This document shows positions 11,168 through 22,911 of a DNA stretch of 64,000 nucleotides, in pieces. Each line of letters starts with the position of its first letter. Within the stretch, counting starts at the first letter, position 1. Under the pieces are notes generated by a model. The model was not told where the DNA came from, did not search any database, and saw only the letters and a list, made by a program, of their open reading frames with translations. The translations under genes were made by a program, and so were the position numbers. Source of the stretch: Xestospongia muta (Eukaryota; Porifera; Demospongiae; Haplosclerida; Petrosiidae); assembly GCA_963693285.1 (NCBI GenBank), contig OY848918.1:3973876-4037875 (forward strand). Reading direction: 5' to 3'.

Positions 11168-11964
11168 AATATATATTATTATAAATAGTTAACTTTCAAA
11201 ACGACCATATATTGAACATTGTTGTTAATCAACTTATAGAGCTCACTTGATGATTTATCAATCAGTAAGTGGTACATGTTATAATAATTTCAATTTATTA
11301 TATAATAACTAACTACAGGTGCTATCTCATGAAAGAAATGATAACAACAACGTCCTCAGTCTAAATAAACCCCATTAATTAATTATTTAAAACAACACAT
11401 CTCTTCCTGTTTACTTAAATAAGTTGTTGATGATAATAATTAATAATGTTTATTTATTTCCATAGTATATAAAAGTATTTGGTAATAATACATATATACA
11501 AATAATGGAGGCTGTCTTCTCAGTTTAAATAAGATAATAGTCACTAGTAGCTAGAAAACACTAGTATAGAACTGAGTTAAGTTAATCAAACAAAGATAAA
11601 AAGAAAGTAAAACATTTTATAGCTCTCAATATTATAGAAAAATCTAAACCTAGTATTCAGTAGGAAACCTCTATACTGTCATCATCCTTAGACCAATCTT
11701 GCTGCTACAGTCTGACTGACTGGCAAAAACCTTTTTTGGAATGTTCATTAAAACATTTAGTATGTGGTACAATGTTAGATCATTTTACAACACAAAGGTA
11801 GAGTATGTAGTTGCTGACTCTGCACTTGCCAATTTGGTCTGGGTTAGTTATAAATTTCCATTGCAAGTCAAAGTCTATAGTGACCTCAGCAAAAAGTAAA
11901 ATATAGTCTGTACAATAATTATATTGCCGTGTTCTCTTAATTTATTAACTAGATATTATCCAAA
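11168..11964. other. Intergenic region between divergent receptors
   Basis: No gene is seen. The right part (11601-11964) is the duplicate of 3982-4344 and is the likely promoter of the gene starting at 11965. Confidence 0.5.
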
Positions 11965-14507
11965 ATGACAGGTCCACTCAGACTAACTCTATTGATCATC
12001 ATGATAATGTTGTGTTCCAATATTATAGGTATCATGTAATGGACATTATATTAGTAGGAAATATGATATAAATAGTTGTACAAAACCATTGATTATTGTA
12101 TTAAAGTACTAGAGTTAATAATTCTTGTATTAGTTAGAGATATAAACTATTGTAGTGATTGTCTTTATTAGTTACATTCAAAACTTGAATTAAACAATAT
12201 TAACATGTAGATATAATGTCAGTATGTAATGTATTTATTATGTATTAAGGTAATGATAATAATATAATTTATTATAATAATACATGTATTATGTAAGCTC
12301 ACAATCGTTTGTGGGTCAAAAGAATTTTATAATCACCTTTGTCTTTAAAATTCAAACTAATGAAAACTATATTTATTTCATCTCATAGCTACTGTTCAGT
12401 TCATATTTACTCCATCTCCTAATATTGGAGTCTATCAACTAGCACATTACCAATGTTCAGTCGATCATCCTAATTCAATTATTGTTTTGCTTGTTAATGG
12501 AACAGTTTCTACTAACATTAAGATCAAACAACTTGGTATTACTACAAGTGGAGCAGGAACACGTAAATCAAGTCTTACCATACCTGGATATCCTCAATAT
12601 AACAATACAGTAGTGAGATGTATTGCATTTGGACCTGTGGAGGGTATTAATAATGCTACTTTGAGAATTCAAGGTATATTAAACATCTCTTGATAATTAA
12701 AACATTACTTCAATCTCTCTCTCTCAGGAAAACTATCAGAAGTTGGAGATTTAAAATGTACCACACAGGATTATTGTTGTATAAATTGTTCCTGGTCTCC
12801 TCCTTTCTCTCTTGATGGAGTACCAATCTATGGTTATATTATCAATGTCACTAATGAAGGAGATAATACACAATATACTACAATTAGTAATACTACCAGC
12901 TGGATCTATTGTCCCAGTCAATTTGGTAACTACACAATTAGTATTGCTGGTAATAACTCAGCTGAAGAAGGAGAGATAAATACTACATCAGTAACATTAC
13001 CTACAGGTATTAATAGTAGTATGTAATTTCTATTATATAGTATCCATAGTAACCATTACTGAATACTCTGTCACAGCTAAAATGGTAGATAAAAATTGGA
13101 CCATAATATTCATAATAAAGGTAATATATTGTACTGTTTAATACATGTTTATTATATTAGTGTATTTAGAATGTAACATTTCTAGACAACAAACCATCCT
13201 ATGTACACACCCATGTAACTCCTGTTAATAACGATACATCTCCTGTTGATCGTCAAGGTGGTGGACAGTTTGAAGGAGATACATTTATAGGAACTGTAAA
13301 TATGGGAGACTTACCTGGTAAAAAGAAATGGTTGATATCATTTAGTTTAGTATATAACAGTGGATTATATATCAATGTATCACAACCTACTGAATTTAGT
13401 AAGTTAATATATACTGTATTATCATATATATATGAAACTTGTCTACCAGCTACATTTGATGTACAAAATGGTAGTTTAGAAGTCATAGACTCGACTGTTG
13501 GAGAAGTTTGTTTTACTTGTCACTTTGTTACTGGAAGTCAAGCACAAGGATGTTATGTTGAGTTTAAATGTCTTAAACATGAGGTCAATGGAAACATTAC
13601 AATTAACAGAACATCAGTAGATACCAGTACTGCTAGTAAATGTGTGACAGGAATATATACCAGTAACTATAATGTGACATTTTATGATATGGATTATAAC
13701 AATGTACCATATACTACTGAGTATGCTGTAAAACTGACTAATCAATCAGTGACTGGACTATCTCCTCCTCTTACTCCTACTCTAACTACTATATCAAGTA
13801 TAGCAGTTATTAATACATTGTCATCACCTAGTACACTATGTACAAACTGTGATAATAGTAAGTTATTATTAATATTATAACAATTGAGTTCATATTATTA
13901 CTACTACAGTGAGGAGTATTCAAAGAGATCTAATAATAGGTAATACTAGTATGATAACTTCTAGTCTAGTTAACTAAATATATCACTACATATTGTAGGT
14001 AGTATTACTGGTAGTCTAGTGGGTGTGTCAGTTCTAATACTGGTATGTACTGTACTAGTACTTATAATGATATATAGGATAAGAAGAACTAAGTCACTGA
14101 GACAAGGTATAGTTAACTACATTTTATATATACACTCTCTTATATAAGTCACTACTAGATACTGCACAACATCAAGTGATGACTAGTATACCTCAATATG
14201 AGAATATTACTAATTACCATCATACTACTGAACTAGAGATGAACACATGTGTAGCATATGGTATGATATAATATTGACCAATAACAGTGTGTGTTTTTAT
14301 ATACATAGTATTGAGTAATGATCTCATTTGAGTATAACATGTTATTACATTGTAGGTACTGTACCATCTCCTATTAATCCACTAACAGATACTGTCCCTC
14401 ATCAAGTTATACCTCAATATGAGAATGTTGATATGATCACTAATACATTACCTACTACTGAACTAGAGATGATCACATGTGCTGCATATGGTGTGATAAA
14501 ATATTAA
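11965..14507 (+). CDS. Ig-FN3 transmembrane receptor with two alternative tyrosine-motif tails
   Basis: Exons: 11965-12028, 12389-12673, 12728-13006, 13050-13120, 13170-13398, 13450-13857, 13910-13939, 13999-14106, then 14159-14271 or 14356-14507. The product is 541 aa with the distal tail. The signal peptide is a different type from its neighbour at 5181 (MTGPLRLTLLII), but every later exon is a close paralogue. Ig about 22-116, FN3 117-209, membrane-proximal domain with CFTCHF and CVTGIYTSNYNVTFYD, TM with the VGVSVLILVCTVLV core, RIRRTK stop-transfer. The proximal tail reads PQYENI...CVAYGMI. The distal tail reads PQYENV...CAAYGVIKY, two residues longer than in the gene at 5181. No lesion is seen. 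Regulation is probably through the upstream block shared with 3982-4344. Confidence 0.88.
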
Positions 14508-14892
14508 ACAATACCTGATAGTAATATTTGTCTCCACATTTTATACTAGTGACTGTGTTAGTTTTATATATAGTGTGAGAGAGAATAGTTTATTGTTCAT
14601 GTTAAAAATCATATTTCAAAGAAGACTGTTTCAACAAAACTATTATATTTTGATAACAATAGTAATCATATTAATTTATGTTATGTGTACAGTAAGTAGA
14701 CAACTGCTCTATCTTAATTTGTTAGTATTGTTAGTAAGTAATTTACTAGTAATTATGGCTTTATTATCTTCACATTTTATATTAATTTTAATAATAATAA
14801 TTTATATAAGAATTTTTAAAAGAGATTAGAGGTAACTGACTTTATAAAGTTTCCCTCTTAGAAAAATATAAATTGTCATAATAAAATTAATT

Positions 14893-14898
14893 AATAAA
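14893..14898 (+). terminator. Candidate poly(A) signal AATAAA
   Basis: At the same relative place as the AATAAA at 7872-7877 after the paralogue. Weak evidence in AT-rich sequence. Confidence 0.3.
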
Positions 14899-14964
14899 CA
14901 CTAAAATAAAGTAACTATTCAGTATATCAAAATATGACAATATCACAACAAATAAAATGAACTA

Positions 14965-15062
14965 ATTATAATTCAATGAAATCACAGCAGCTGTCCAGCC
15001 TGTTTGGAGTGTGTGAGTAACTCTTTTGACTATTTGTTTCATCTCTGGTTTATCAGCCAGGT
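14965..15062 (-). pseudogene. Sulfatase-like relic, last residues only
   Basis: The minus strand reads LADKPEMKQIVKRVTHTLQT and a few further residues, as in the relics at 7947 and 16271. Near 15063 it switches to sequence matching the first exon and leader of the receptor at 30251, so it marks a recombination joint. The stop codon of the other copies is lost. Confidence 0.55.
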
Positions 15063-15200
15063 TATAATATACCAGCTGTAAGTTAATAGTAGGATCAGTA
15101 GACCTATCATTATATAACCTCTATATAGTAACCACACCCATTTTATATATGAAGTATACTAATGATCGTAGATATAACTGGATATATTATGTAAACAAAT
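15063..15200 (-). pseudogene. Remnant of a class II receptor signal exon and leader
   Basis: The sequence matches 30200-30310, the first exon and 5' flank of the receptor starting at 30251. It includes the complement of the LLILLLTYSWYII signal peptide, then diverges. No Ig exon follows on the minus strand. Confidence 0.6.
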
Positions 15201-15341
15201 TAGCAATTAGTAAAAATTATACTAAAAAATAAACATTTACTCATTTACTCTATCATATTCCATTAGTACACACATTGATATTATATGAAAAATTTAAATA
15301 GTAATCTGATTAAAGCTGTTTCTTAAACTTTTTGGAATTCT

Positions 15342-15595
15342 TTAGTATTTTATCACACCATATGCATCACATGTGTTCATTTCTAGTTCAGTATCTGATA
15401 ATGGATTAACAGGAGATGGTACAGTACCTACAATAATGATCTAACTACTAGTGTAGTGTGTAGTATAAAGGCATTCTTGTCTTCCATATTTTATTCTCAG
15501 TTATATTTATAATATAAATGGTAACAACAATAAGTTCTTCATCAGTTAGAATTATTGGATTAGTAGTAGCCATGTTAGATCCATATAATTTAGAA
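15342..15595 (-). pseudogene. Receptor remnant: shortened tail exon and fused exon 5 piece
   Basis: 15342-15427 is a tail exon with a 66-base in-frame deletion that removes PQYENV but keeps the C-terminal CDAYGVIKY. At 15475-15590 a piece of exon 5 (NPIILTDE...) is joined to the first codons of a signal exon (MDLTWLLL). The intervening exons are deleted. No intact reading frame remains. Confidence 0.7.
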
Positions 15596-15994
15596 AATAT
15601 AACACATAATACACAAACTTATAAAAATATGTAAAATATATTAATGTATATACCATTACTATTATTAATCTGTTACATAATTATGTAATAAAGATGTAAT
15701 GATAAATTATATATGTTTTTATCAATAGTTATTAATATGTGTAACATAATTAATAAATTATTTTTCTTAAGTGTTGTTTATATTGTCTTATTAGTATATT
15801 ATACAATATGTGTAATAGTTTATATTTTCTAATAATATATGTATATAAGTATTGGTAATGTTGTTATACAACTACAAAGTCATCTCCATATATTATTATG
15901 ACCAGTTAATATACTTGATGACACATCCAATTAATTATTAAATTAATCATACTTATAATGTCAAATTACATGATGTCAGGTATACAATGTATTA

Positions 15995-16146
15995 TTAATA
16001 CTTTATCACACAATATGCAGCACATGTCTTCATCTCTAGTTCAGTAGTAGGTAGTGTATTAGTGATCATATCAACATTCTCATATTGAGGTATAACTTGA
16101 TGAGGGACAGTATCTGTTAGTGGATTAACAGGAGATGGTACAGTAC
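15995..16146 (-). pseudogene. Orphan tail exon
   Basis: A complete class I tail exon with its acceptor and stop: PQYENV, then CAAYCVIKY, where the conserved glycine after the tyrosine is cysteine. No TM exon is found upstream on this strand before unrelated sulfatase-like sequence. It could be an unused fragment or be spliced to a distant gene. Confidence 0.7.
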
Positions 16147-16270
16147 CTACAATGTAATAACATTATACTCAAGTGAGATCATTAAAGTTAAAGTTAATTA
16201 ATAAACACTAAAAGTTACTATTTAGTATATCAAAACATGACAATATCACAACAAATAAAATGAACTAATT

Positions 16271-16800
16271 TTAATTCAATGAAATCACAGCAGCTGTCCA
16301 GCCTGTCTGGAATGTGTGAGTAACTCTTTTGATCAGCCAGGTTGTTGTTTTATCATTGAAGAAGTAATTATTTGAGCTAAAGTGGTCATATAGTTCAGTA
16401 CACGTTATCATATTAAAATCAAGTTTGATGATCAAATTAATAACACTCAGTAAATGATATTTACCTACACAGATTGTATAACCAATTACATTTCACTATA
16501 TTCATCAGAAGAAAACGAATGGAGTGGAATTTACCACAGACCAGTGGCAGATCTACGATACTGAGTAAGTTCTACTTTGTTGAGGATTTTCTGGAAGCTT
16601 GATTCGTTTTACCATCATAGAATTGATTGTCAGCAGAATCAAAGACATACCATGATGAATGGTTAGCATTGCCATTCTCTCACTCTTACTCTCTGTTCTA
16701 TTAAAGTAAGGCAAACAGTAAGGACTATAGAAGTACTTTTCATTATCATTACCACTTAAAGGTCCGAGATAGAATATCTTACCCATACCAATACTGATGT
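16271..16800 (-). pseudogene. Iduronate-2-sulfatase-like pseudogene fragment
   Basis: In minus-strand order: GKIFYLGPLSGNDN then YSPYCLPYFN (16670-16790), an unclear stretch, YRRSATGLW (about 16530-16560), GYTICVGKYH, KLDFNM, TELYDH and the LADKPE...TGW-like end, with a stop at 16271-16273. The GK(V/I)FHPG...PYSW order near PYH matches the middle of iduronate-2-sulfatases, and the rest matches their C-terminus. The catalytic Cys-x-Pro-Ser-Arg region is absent. Frame changes and the internal deletion make it non-functional. Its repeated company with receptor copies suggests that a real sulfatase gene once flanked the cluster. Confidence 0.6.
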
Positions 16801-17188
16801 ATCCATTTTATTAAAAGTATTGAAGAATGGTAGTAATGTTAGTATACTGATACCAGTATTCATCTGCTACTATTAACTACATACAGTTAGTACCTGGTCT
16901 TTTCCTTTAAATAAAGATGATTGTGATTGTGAACACACTACCAACTGACAGTAAGTTCTCTTAAGTAACATTGAATTGAAGGCTAAGGCACCAATATTTA
17001 TAATATCATATAATGCCTTAAGCACCTAGTTCTGGTCAATGGCTGAGAAAAAGGACATTTTATGTTAGCTGAGAATATTAAACTGCAGTCATCGTTATAT
17101 TTTTTGATATTGCATTTTTGAGGTGTCTTAGAAAATTACAGTTTGATTATTGACAAATGGTATTTATTTTTTAAGAAAACTATTAGTT

Positions 17189-17280
17189 TTAATATTTTAT
17201 CACACCATATGCAGCACATGTGTTCATCTCTAGTTCAGTTGTAAGTAGTTTATTAGTGATCATATCAATATTCAATATTC
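17189..17280 (-). pseudogene. Truncated orphan tail exon
   Basis: It retains the stop and the AAYGVIKY-coding end, plus part of TELEMNTC, but breaks off before PQYENV. Confidence 0.65.
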
Positions 17281-17299
17281 ATTACATATTAATTACAAA

Positions 17300-17600
17300 C
17301 ATAATAAAAGAATATTTCCATAGTTATAAAGTGTCCATTATATTAATTTAATGGCTCGTTTAGTTACTAACTACCGTACCTTGTCCATTGATAGTTGAGA
17401 ACAGAACAAGAAATCCAATAAAATAAATCAAAGTATGTTTCATGGACATTATTACAGAACTGACAACTACTAGAACTACTAGCAGATATTATTTGGGACC
17501 CTTGTCTTATGAATATGCCAAACTTATATAGTTGAAATGTTTTGTCAATTATGAGATATATAGGAATGTCTAGTAGTAATTTCACATTATAATAATGAAA
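17300..17600 (-). pseudogene. Orphan SRCR-type signal exon and leader
   Basis: 17380-17443 encodes MKHTLIYFIGFLVLFSTING with a good donor. It is nearly the same as the first exon of the SRCR gene at 38970-39039. About 150 bases of 5' flank also match (39040-39110). No SRCR exon follows downstream on this strand. Confidence 0.7.
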
Positions 17601-17949
17601 CCACATACTTTCTTATCAATCGTGTTGTGACATTTAAAATCATTATGAGCAGTTATATTTTTAGCTCAAACATAAAATTAAAGATAGTTACTACAAAAAT
17701 CAATTTTATTTTTATTAATAATGAATGTAACTACTTGTTACATACCATAATTCACATTATCTCAAAACTAATATAACAAAGTGTACATTATAGATATAAC
17801 AAGATGTACACATATGAACATTGCATTGAAACAATAAATTTACTATATGCTTGAGGCCAATGAGTTGTTGGTCTATAGTATATCTTTGAATAATATCAGT
17901 GACAATCTAATTATATTTGTATCTTTAATACTCATAATAGTTGAGCAAG

Positions 17950-20064
17950 TTAATATTTTATCACACCATATGCAGCACATGTGTTCATCTCTAGTTCAGT
18001 AGTAGGTAGCATATTAGTGATCATATCAACATTCTCATATTGAGGTATAACTTGATGAGGGACAGTATCTGTTAGTGGTTTAATAGGAGATAGTACAGTA
18101 CCTACAATAGATAATACTATTTACAACCTATTCCCATTGTTAATATTACCTTGTCTCAGTGACTTAGTTCTTCTTATCCAACATATCACTATATGTACTA
18201 GTACAGTACATACCAGTATTAGAACTGACACACCCACTAGACTACCTAGATATTACAGTAATACATTATACAGTATACATAATAATATAATTATATGACA
18301 GCAGTTTTCTAGTTAAGATTCAATTATTTACTATCTTATAATAATATGACTACTAGTGTTTATATTATTGTCATATTTATTACCTCCTAATATACCAGCA
18401 GCTGTTATAAAATGTTTATCAACTTGTGTATCATCTATATGACATACATAGAGATATAATAATGATAACAAATGTACTAATGATTACTTACTGGTCAAAT
18501 GGTCACATGTTTCTGTAGTAGATAATATTGTAACCATGGAAACAGGACATAAAGGACAAGTCATCTGACAAACAGATGTGGAAGTTGGCTCTAATCCAGT
18601 AATAATGATATTAGTAGATGATATTGCCCACTCATCTGATAATGTATTCTCCTCTTCAATATCATATACATACATATTATATATACCAGTAGGTATATCA
18701 TATGTACATCCAATTACTGTACTTCTACATACTGGAGAACACATCAATGATATGTTAGTATTGTAGGTAGAGGAGGTTAATGAAATAAAACAACCTTTAA
18801 CAATAGCTCCTCTTATAAAATGACAGCTGTAACATGTTCTACCAATGTTACTTAGGTCATTATATAGGGTAGCTTCAGTAATATCATATGTACCTAATGA
18901 ATGAGAAAATATTTGTAAGTCATTTATAATGTACTTACTTAGAACTGTTGATTCTGTTACATCAATAACAGCTCCACTTTGTAATGATAAAGTCATTCTT
19001 GTCTTCCATATTTTAGTTATATTTACAATATAGATGGTAACAACAATAACTCCTTCATCAGTTATAATTATTGGATTATTTAGAAATATAGAAGAATTAT
19101 CTTCATTGTATATAACAACATTTAATTGAGCTGACTCCACTGTATGTGGACATTGTTGAAGTTCCTAATATCACAAATATGAGGTATCTAGAGATATCAT
19201 AATGTAACTTACCAAATCATATATTGTTACATTTAGTATCCAACTATTAACTGATCTGATAAAGTTAGTTGTTAAATTACTTATATTAACTAAAATAAAA
19301 GTAATAAATTATACATTAGTAACCATAGTGATAATACCTTCTTGTACATGTAGTGATGTAGTAGTTATTTCTCCTTCTCCAGCTGAGTTATTACCAGCTA
19401 TACTAATTGTATATGTAACAAATTGACTGGGACAGTACTGCCATGTTGTAGAAGATGTAGTGTTCTGTGTAACTAGTTCTCCTCCATAAGTAACATTGAT
19501 GATATAACCAGGTATGAATACCAAAGAGAAGGGAGGAGACCAGGAACAGTTTATAAACAGACTTTGTACATGACATATTAAGTTGTTGACAGTAGCTAGT
19601 TGCCCTAATGAGAGGAGATATAATGATATATATTAAAGAATATGTTACCTTGTATTCTCAAAGTAGCATTATCAAAGTTGTTATAAAGACTGCCATTCAC
19701 AAATCCAAAAGCATTACATCTCACTACTGTATTGTTATATTGAGGATATCCAGGTATAGTAAGGCTGGAGTTGGGTGATCCTGCTCCATTTGTAACAATA
19801 CCAAGTTGAATAATATTATCATTGTTAGAAATTGTTTCATTAACAAGCCAAGTAACAGTCACACCAGTATGATTAGCTGAACATTGGTAATGTGCTAGTT
19901 GATAGACTCCAATGTTAGGAGATGGAGTAAATATGAACTGAACAGCTATATAATAAAACTAAATAAAATAATACATTAATTATTAATATAATCATACCTG
20001 TACATTTTAATATAATAGATACTAACAATATCAGTAGTAGCCATGTTGTCTTCACTAAATCCAT
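17950..20064 (-). CDS. Ig-FN3 transmembrane receptor, class I tail
   Basis: Exons in transcript order: 19998-20064, 19649-19945, 19338-19604, 19213-19289, 18939-19164, 18492-18893, 18384-18434, 18150-18245, 17950-18101. All are in phase, giving 544 aa. Signal peptide MDLVKTTWLLLILL, Ig about 23-121 (YQCSANH, TWLVNE, NNTVVRCNA), FN3 122-210 (NCSWSPPFS), linker exon to 236, membrane-proximal domain 237-445 (YSCHF, GCTYDIPTGIYNMYVYD), juxtamembrane DTQVDKHF, TM about 468-486 and WIRRTK. The tail has PQYENV and CAAYGVIKY. No damage is seen. It has only the distal-type tail exon; I found no proximal one between TM and tail. Confidence 0.88.
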
Positions 20065-20282
20065 ACTGAGTTTATTATTACATCATTATTACATCACTAC
20101 AAATACACTGATATACACTATATGACATATATCAGTATATCAGTATATTACCTATCATAATATTTTATATAATTTGAATAAATCTGTTTTATTTATTTTA
20201 ACAAAAATAATTACATTGTTGTTCATATGTGAAATATATTAGTTAATCTTGTCCATTAAGATATTGTCAAATTGAACAAAAC

Positions 20283-20288
20283 TTTATT
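20283..20288 (-). terminator. Candidate poly(A) signal for the gene at 22532
   Basis: AATAAA on the minus strand about 60 bases after the stop at 20347. It is preserved at 27809-27814 after the related class II gene. Confidence 0.45.
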
Positions 20289-20346
20289 AACATATTAAAA
20301 ACACACACACAGGAAGATAGAGAGAGAGTACACTGTAGTTAGTTAG

Positions 20347-22532
20347 TTATTGTCTTATAATAACACCATATGCATCACACTCCTTCATTGTCATCATGTC
20401 AGTGATAACCTCTCTTTGTTTAGTTCCTATAGTAATATATCAATGAAATATTTATTATTTTAAGATGTTAGAATGATATTTTATACTTCAATGTGAAATT
20501 TATATTAAAGCCAGAACCCTAACCAATGAACCTTAGACCCTACATGTATTAATTTCACATTGAAGTATGTTAGTTACAATATTATCATAAATATTATATT
20601 ACTGTTAATTTTAACTCACTGTTGATATATCTTCTATAACATATGATAACTGTAATAATATTAACTAATAATGATATTACCATGACAACAGCTGATATAG
20701 TAAACAAAGTCACTACATGTTGTAGATGATAATGATAACAGATAATATCACATAAGATATATATCACTTACCACTAGTGGTAAACTCATTATTATAATAT
20801 TGTGATATATCAGTAGATATGGTAGTAATAGATATAACTAGAGATAAGTATATTAATTGTTTGATAAATTTAAACAAAGATATAGTTATATACACATATA
20901 GAGCTAATCCTCCTCCCAGAGAGTTACACAAGATAAGATATATTAACAATAGTTCAGTTGTTATAATATTAATAATAACTTACTATTATAACAGTGTGTA
21001 CGTAATGTAGTAAGTGATGGAGATGATAAAATAGAAAAAGAAGAAGAGAGTCCTGTGACTGATTGATTAGTCAGTTTCACAGCATACTCAGTAGTATATG
21101 GTACATTGTTATAATCCATATCATAAAATGTCACATTATAGTTACTAGTATATATTCCTGTCACACATTTACTAACAGTACTGGTATCTACTGATCTTCT
21201 CACTATGGTAATATTACCACTGTAGTAGTCTGTTATAAGTGAGTTATATTCAATATAACATCCATGTGATTGACTACCATCAAGAAAATAACAAGTAAAA
21301 CAAATATGTCCAGTGGTAGAGTTGATGACTGTTAAACTGCCATTTTGAACATCAAATGTAGCTAATAAAAATATAAATAATAAATAAAGCAATTACACTA
21401 ACTTACAAATTATTTTAGCTGGTAAACTATTCTTTAAAGAGTTGTTATTGTCATATATTAGACTTAAAGATACAGTCAACTTTTGTCTACCATTTGTACC
21501 AATATTTATATTCCCCTTAAATTTATTATCAACAATATCAGTAACTGTTTCAGTATGTGTTAATGTAGTTCCATTACTGGTAGTTAGTTTGAGAGATATT
21601 ACTGATGGCTCTATAGAATATGTAGTCTAAGAGAGAATATGAATCTAAAATAACTTAGGTTATGACATACCTCTACAATACAGCTGATCAAATAAGAACC
21701 ATTTGATAAAATTTTAGGAGTCACATTATAAGAAGTAATTTCATCTATATATAGTTAATGAAGAGAGATTGAATATAACTACATCACGTACCTTCTGGTA
21801 CTACAACTGACGTAGTACTTATCTCTCCTTGTCCAGCTGAGTTATTACCAGCTACACTAATTATATATGTGTATATACCAAATTTACTGGGATAGTAGCT
21901 GTACTGCCATGTTGCAGAAGGTGTAGTGTTCTGTGTAACTAGTTCTCCTCCATAAGTAATATTGATGATATAACCAGGTATGGATACCAGAGAAAAGGGA
22001 GAAGACCAGGAACAGTTTACATACTGACTTTGTACATGACATATCAAGTTGTTGACAGCAGCTAGTTGACCTAATAAGAGGAGATATAACGACATATATC
22101 AGAGAGTGTGTTACCTTGTATTCTCAGAGTAGATTCAATAAAGTTGTAATAACTCATGTTACCATTGACAAAACCTGCTGCATTACATCTCACTACTGTA
22201 TTGTTATATTGAGGATATCCAGGTATAGTAAGATTAGACTGTTGTGATCCATCTTCATATGAAAAAATACCAAGTTGGATAATGTCATTATTAGCAGAGC
22301 TAGTTCCATTAACAAGCCAAGTAATTCCCACATCAGTATGATCTACTGAACATTGGTAATGTGCTAGTTGATAGACTCCAATGTTAGGAGATGGAGTAAA
22401 TTTGAACTGAATAGCTATATAATAAAACAAATAAAAAAGTACATTAGTTATTAATATAATCATACCTGTACATTTTAATATAATAGATACTAACAATATC
22501 AGTAGTAGCCATGTTGTCTTCACTAGATCCAT
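20347..22532 (-). CDS. Mosaic Ig-FN3 receptor with class II short tail
   Basis: Exons in transcript order: 22466-22532, 22115-22414, 21792-22070, 21671-21744, 21407-21626, 20984-21361, 20772-20903, 20620-20712, 20347-20426. All junctions are in phase, giving 540 aa. Signal, Ig and FN3 are of the MDLVKTTW type. The membrane-proximal domain (CFTCYF, CVTGIYTSNYNVTFYD) is like that of the genes at 5181 and 11965. The last three exons are of the type found in the gene at 30251. Exon 7 has its own hydrophobic run (LIYLSLVISITTIS). Exon 8 holds the main TM (AVVMVISLLVNIITVIICY) followed by RRY. The tail is short (RTKQREVITDMM...) and ends ECDAYGVIIRQ, without a YENV site. The 45-base intron between exons 5 and 6 contains a stop, so it must be spliced. 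Confidence 0.85.
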
Positions 22533-22860
22533 ACTGAGTTAGTCATTACATCATTATTACATCACTACATATTATAGTAACATACTGATAGCAGTTAGTA
22601 ATATAGTATATATTATATTAAAAGTTGACATAATAGTTTGTGTAGTATATATTTTATTTATTAAATTATATGACACGTTTTATTAATTGTTATTATATGT
22701 GTTAAGATAATTAAAAAATTAAGTGTTGTTTGAATTGAATAAATAGTTAACAACATAACATTCAAAATGACATTTATTGACTTTTTTATTGATTTTGTCA
22801 GTAGCAACCAAACAAGTGAGAAAAGAGTGTTGTTTTGAGATGATTGTTTATAATATTATG

Positions 22861-22908
<48 letters not shown>
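22861..22908. repeat. (AT)n run
   Basis: About 24 AT dinucleotides, noncoding. Confidence 0.9.

Positions 22909-22911
<3 letters not shown>

Noticed and set aside
21442..21630. Plus-strand frame with valine-rich end
   Set aside because: Antisense to exon 5 of the receptor at 22532.
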